The notes beneath the pieces were generated by a model. That model saw nothing but the letters and a program-made list of their open reading frames with translations. It had not been told where the DNA came from and did not search any database. This document shows, piece after piece, positions 6,550-9,191 of a DNA stretch of 9,191 nt. Source of the DNA: Methanosarcina sp. (GTDB lineage Archaea; Halobacteriota; Methanosarcinia; Methanosarcinales; Methanosarcinaceae); the NCBI GenBank assembly GCA_013330315.1, contig DUIO01000180.1, forward strand, positions 1 to 9,191, read 5' to 3'. The position numbers and the translations under genes are program-made. Each line of letters begins with the position of its first letter. Position 1 is the first letter of the stretch.

Positions 6550-6649
6550 CTAAATTAACAGGACTAAAATTATAGGAAGTAAACTATCAAAAGTAAATTA
6601 TCGGAATAAAAACTATCAAAAGTAAAACAATCAGAGCAAAATTGTAAAA
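6550..6649 (+). repeat. Degenerate 14-15-bp tandem repeat, about seven units
   Basis: Seven head-to-tail units can be read: 6550-6563, 6564-6577, 6578-6591, 6592-6605, 6606-6620, 6621-6635 and 6636-6649. The approximate consensus is AGTAAAATTATCAGA. Units 3 and 5 share the 16-bp word AACTATCAAAAGTAAA across the unit boundary (6582-6597 and 6611-6626). It begins four bases past the GTPase stop. It is not CRISPR: the units are contiguous and very short. Confidence 0.6.
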
Positions 6650-6667
6650 AATAAAAGAGAAAAGAAA

Positions 6668-6698
6668 GCGAAAGAAAAGAAAGAATTCCGTCTTTCGC
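6668..6698. terminator. Bidirectional terminator hairpin
   Basis: GCGAAAGA and TCTTTCGC (6668-6675 and 6691-6698) form an 8-bp perfect stem with a 15-nt loop. On the plus strand it is followed by ATTTATT. On the minus strand it is followed by a T-rich run (complement of 6645-6667, with T6 within it). It most likely serves the minus-strand fusion gene and possibly the GTPase gene too. Confidence 0.5.
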
Positions 6699-6734
6699 AT
6701 TTATTACTGAACTTTAAGTTTTCATTATATTTTC

Positions 6735-6761
6735 GGGTCTGATCCGTAAAAGATCAGACTT
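6735..6761. terminator. Perfect 8-bp hairpin in the convergent spacer
   Basis: GTCTGATC (6737-6744) and GATCAGAC (6752-6759) form a perfect stem with a 7-nt loop, extendable by two G-T pairs. No T-run follows immediately on either strand, but T6 (6804-6809) and T5 (6821-6825) lie downstream on the plus strand. A terminator or 3'-end stabilising stem is inferred from its convergent location. Confidence 0.45.
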
Positions 6762-6872
6762 ACTTAGATCCAATATTTTCCAAACCCAATATCTTAATCC
6801 AACTTTTTTCAAATCAAACCTTTTTAACCGATATTTTACTGAATTAGACGTTATTTTGACCTTTATTGGTAT

Positions 6873-8981
6873 TTAAAGCGCCTGAAGGGATTCAGAATTG
6901 TTGGAGAAAACATTTCTTTTTCTGTTATTCTCGGATTCTATAGAGTTTTTACTTTCGACTTCTTCCTCGAATTCTGCAGCGCATTCAGCCGGGCTTTTCC
7001 GCGGAGACCTTTCAGGAACTTTTATCTGGAGTACAACCTTTCCGCCTGTTCCGATACCATATCTTTTCTTTGCAGCCCCGATAATTGCTGCAAGCATACC
7101 GGAATAAGATATATTCGCATAGGCTGCCATTTTTGCAAGGTGCCCATCCCAGCACCATCCAGGATTCGGGTTTACCTCGAGCAGCTTTGGCTTTCCTTCA
7201 GCATCAAGTCTCCAGTCAAAGCGAGCATAATCGCGGCAACCAAGTCTTGTAAAGAGAGCGAGGCAGCATCTTACAATCTCTTTTTCAGTCTTTTCAGGAA
7301 GGCCTGCAGGCACGGACCTGATATTCCAGTAAGGAGAATCCGGGAGCCATTTAGCTTCATATCCGCAGATTCTGGGAAGCTCTTCCGGAACTGCAGAATA
7401 ATCCTCCTCCGTAATAGGCAGCACAGTACAGAAAGGCGGGTTTCCGATAATGCCGATACTTATGTCTTTTCCCGGAAGGAATTCTTCCAGCAGGAAAGGC
7501 TTATCTGACCCTATTTTTTCCCGAGTTTCTTTCATTATTTCAAAAATATCTTCCCTACTACGGACTATACTTTTCTGCGTGATTCCATAGCTTGAATCTC
7601 CTGAATTGGGTTTAACAAGCAGAGGAAAAGAGAGGGTAAGCTTCGAAATGTCAGAATCTCCGGTAACAAGAATTCCTTTTGCCACAGGAATCCGCATCTC
7701 ACGGGCGACTCCTCTCACAAGAGACTTATCATAGCAGTAGGCAAGGCATTGAGGACCTGCCCCCGTGTAAGGGAGGTTAAGCTGTTCAAGCATGGCAGGA
7801 ATATGGAGCTCCTTTGTAGGGTCGTTGTAAAAACCTTCGTCGCAGAGGTTAAGTACAAGGTCAGTCTTTCCTGCCCTTTTTTTGAGGTCTTCGAGAAGGG
7901 TTTCATGCCTGTCAAGGAAAGTAAATTTCATGCAAGGGATTTCCGAAAGCGCCTTCTTCATTCTATTAACTGTTTCGAAGTCATCATCATCAAATACACA
8001 GGCAGGTTTGACCTGGTCTTCCTTCCTTGGGTCTCCAAGCACTACAACAACATTAAGGGGTTTTTTACTTTCAACATTGGGAGAAGAAGCCAGAGATGGC
8101 CAGGCTTTCTCAACAGTAGCTGAAAGCAGAATTCTCTGTTCCATCATTCCTGCGTCCTGGGTGCCTGTTGATACAGGGCTAAAGGTTGTATGAAAAGTCG
8201 GGCTGCTAAAACCAGATGCGGTAAGCAGTTCAAAAAGGCTTTCTCGGTTATATAGCCTCTCGGCATAAAACTGGTCTGCAATTATCCCTCTGTCAATGCG
8301 GCTTATAACCTCCCTGCAGATCAGACGTTCGCTATCAGAAGAAAGGGCTCTTTCCCTGCATACAAAATACTTCCTGTCCAGCCATTCCCATGATCTTGGC
8401 TGGAAATTCTTTTTCATGTGGTCTCCATCCACGGCGTCAATAAAGACTCTCCCTCCGGGTTTAAGGACTCTGAAAACCTCCTCAAGCACTTTTCGATCCT
8501 GCAAGGTGGAATCAAAGTATCCGAAGCTATTTCCGAGAATGATAACTACAGAGAAAGTATCAGATGGGTAAGGCAGTTTTCTTGCGTCTCCTTCTCTGAA
8601 CCTGACCTGCAGGTTTTCCTTCTGAGCTCTTGTTCGAGCTTTCCGGATAAGGTACTGGGACCTATCATACCCTTCAACGTTTGAAAATCCCCTTCTCGCC
8701 AGTTCCAGGACATGTCTGCCTTGCCCGCAGCAAAGGTCAAGAACCGAGTCTTCCGGGTCAAGCCCAAGAATAGAGACAACAAGATCTGCCTCCTTTCTTG
8801 TGACTTCAATATCATCCAGAAGATCGGCATCGGTCTTGAGATAAAGGGAATTAAAAAGAGTCTGCCACCAATCGGACCGGACATGAGTTTCAAGATCTTC
8901 AACAGGCCCGAGGGTTTTCGTCTGTACGTTACCTTTAGCGCGTTTGCGCCTGGGATTTGAATCGGTAGTATTCTGGGTCAT
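6873..8981 (-). CDS. SAM-dependent methyltransferase / D-Ala-D-Ala-ligase-like ATP-grasp fusion
   Basis: A 702-residue two-enzyme protein with no signal or membrane segment, so cytosolic. Residues about 35-290 are a class I SAM methyltransferase: motif I VLDLCCGQGRH (80-90), acidic GYDRS (104-108), GDARKLPYPSDTFSVVIILG (131-150) and LKPGGRVFIDA (173-183). Residues about 308-650 are a Ddl-like ATP-grasp ligase: VVVVLGDPR (311-319), LPYTGAGPQCLAYCYDKSLVR (403-423), LLVKPNSGDSSYGI (454-467), LLEEFLPGKDISIGII (497-512), YARFDWRLD (585-593) and metal/product loop LLEVNPNPGWCWDGH (600-614). The tail (655-702) is charged and Asn/Ser-rich. True Ddl has a GEDG loop and NTxPG; here DEGFYNDPTKE (381-391) and NPNPGW replace them, so the acceptor probably differs. 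The substrate is unknown; sequential ligation and methylation of an amino acid or peptide-like molecule is inferred. ATG 8981 is the first start; its SD is weak (GGAAG about ten bases upstream). The stop is TAA. Confidence 0.85.
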   Translation of the reverse strand: MTQNTTDSNPRRKRAKGNVQTKTLGPVEDLETHVRSDWWQTLFNSLYLKTDADLLDDIEVTRKEADLVVSILGLDPEDSVLDLCCGQGRHVLELARRGFSNVEGYDRSQYLIRKARTRAQKENLQVRFREGDARKLPYPSDTFSVVIILGNSFGYFDSTLQDRKVLEEVFRVLKPGGRVFIDAVDGDHMKKNFQPRSWEWLDRKYFVCRERALSSDSERLICREVISRIDRGIIADQFYAERLYNRESLFELLTASGFSSPTFHTTFSPVSTGTQDAGMMEQRILLSATVEKAWPSLASSPNVESKKPLNVVVVLGDPRKEDQVKPACVFDDDDFETVNRMKKALSEIPCMKFTFLDRHETLLEDLKKRAGKTDLVLNLCDEGFYNDPTKELHIPAMLEQLNLPYTGAGPQCLAYCYDKSLVRGVAREMRIPVAKGILVTGDSDISKLTLSFPLLVKPNSGDSSYGITQKSIVRSREDIFEIMKETREKIGSDKPFLLEEFLPGKDISIGIIGNPPFCTVLPITEEDYSAVPEELPRICGYEAKWLPDSPYWNIRSVPAGLPEKTEKEIVRCCLALFTRLGCRDYARFDWRLDAEGKPKLLEVNPNPGWCWDGHLAKMAAYANISYSGMLAAIIGAAKKRYGIGTGGKVVLQIKVPERSPRKSPAECAAEFEEEVESKNSIESENNRKRNVFSNNSESLQAL

Positions 8982-9046
8982 GATTTGATATCTTCCAGAA
9001 AAAAATGTATGTGCTTTCAGTATATCAAGTTTATCGGAGGGTTAGA

Positions 9047-9062
9047 GAGTATTTATATACTC
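9047..9062 (-). promoter_or_regulatory. Palindromic TATA promoter of the fusion gene
   Basis: On the minus strand TATATAAATA (9050-9059) is a strong TATA box. Initiation near 9025 would give a leader of about 45 nt. It is embedded in the perfect inverted repeat GAGTAT-N4-ATACTC (9047-9062), so a dimeric regulator bound there would block TBP. The symmetry could also allow some plus-strand transcription out of the window. Confidence 0.55.
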
Positions 9063-9080
9063 GAAGGGTAAACTGAAGAA

Positions 9081-9102
9081 ATCTATTAAAGGATTAATAG
9101 AT
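9081..9102. promoter_or_regulatory. Perfect 9-bp inverted repeat upstream of the fusion-gene promoter
   Basis: ATCTATTAA (9081-9089) and TTAATAGAT (9094-9102) are exact reverse complements separated by AGGA. The element lies about 20 bp upstream of the TATA palindrome, and the two centres are 37 bp apart. It is a candidate operator or activator site; the role is inferred from symmetry and position. Nothing coding is visible between it and the right window edge. Confidence 0.4.
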
Positions 9103-9191
9103 ATTAAAACAGCATTTTAAGATACAATGAATCTCCTAGTTTTATTTAAGGAAATATTATTGCTTTTAGGGCTTAAAGGAATATAAAATAA

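Larger units (their letters stand above)
6546..6872. other. 327-bp convergent spacer between the GTPase and fusion genes
   Basis: This is a 3'-to-3' spacer with no credible gene. From left to right it contains a degenerate 14-15-bp tandem repeat (6550-6649), an A/G-rich stretch (6650-6684) that is T-rich on the minus strand, a hairpin (6668-6698), a second perfect hairpin (6737-6759), and plus-strand T-runs at 6804-6809 and 6821-6825. All fit transcription termination from both sides. Confidence 0.6.

Noticed and set aside
6550..6649. CRISPR array
   Set aside because: The units are 14-15 bp, contiguous and degenerate, with no spacers and no cas genes in the window.
7140..8684. Several plus-strand open frames of 66-124 codons opposite the fusion gene
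   Set aside because: They are antisense shadows of a clearly coding minus-strand gene and contain no recognisable domains.
6873..8981. Reading the fusion gene as a peptidoglycan D-Ala-D-Ala ligase
   Set aside because: The host appears to be a methanogen without bacterial murein, and the substrate loops differ from true Ddl enzymes.
9127..9186. 19-residue plus-strand frame starting at ATG 9127, downstream of the symmetrical TATA
   Set aside because: Very short, hydrophobic by AT-rich composition, with no ribosome-binding site. It cannot be distinguished from chance.

Overview
The window looks like chromosomal DNA from a methanogenic archaeon, most likely Methanosarcina or a close relative. 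The evidence is archaeal promoters (TATA boxes with purine-rich upstream elements), a tRNA gene with no encoded CCA end, a DRG-type GTPase, a MoeA fused to a periplasmic-binding-like domain, and long AT-rich intergenic spacers rich in T-tracts and short degenerate repeats. All five protein genes end in TAA and none in TAG, which fits a pyrrolysine-using Methanosarcina but is a small sample. The genus is an inference from family resemblance; no database was searched.

Layout, left to right. Positions 1-1224 (+) hold the C-terminal part of a COG3559-like ABC-2 exporter permease cut by the left edge. After a 19-bp tandem repeat comes tRNA-Arg(UCU) at 1374-1448 (-). A 349-bp divergent spacer carries the ilvE promoter and a strongly folded leader with a possible 7-residue uORF. 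Then ilvE, a class IV branched-chain aminotransferase (1798-2676, +), is followed by two terminator-like hairpins. Next is moeA with a C-terminal PBP-like domain (3035-4981, +), and then a 469-bp AT-rich spacer with direct repeats, a strong TATA box and a hairpin-plus-T6 terminator-like element just before the next gene. The DRG/Obg-family GTPase (5451-6545, +) converges on a 702-residue methyltransferase/ATP-grasp fusion (6873-8981, -). The spacer between these two contains a seven-unit degenerate minisatellite and bidirectional terminator hairpins. The right end (8982-9191) is the promoter region of the fusion gene, with two palindromes.

The genes do not form one operon. Each appears to have its own promoter, and the spacers are large. 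Four are known conserved functions: drug or lipid export, branched-chain amino-acid transamination, molybdopterin-metal insertion, and a ribosome-associated GTPase. The gene with the least understood job is the methyltransferase/D-Ala-D-Ala-ligase-like ATP-grasp fusion. The organism would not be expected to make bacterial peptidoglycan, so the fusion probably ligates and methylates some other amino-acid-like substrate. It is the best candidate here for undescribed biology, together with the structured leaders of ilvE and the GTPase gene.
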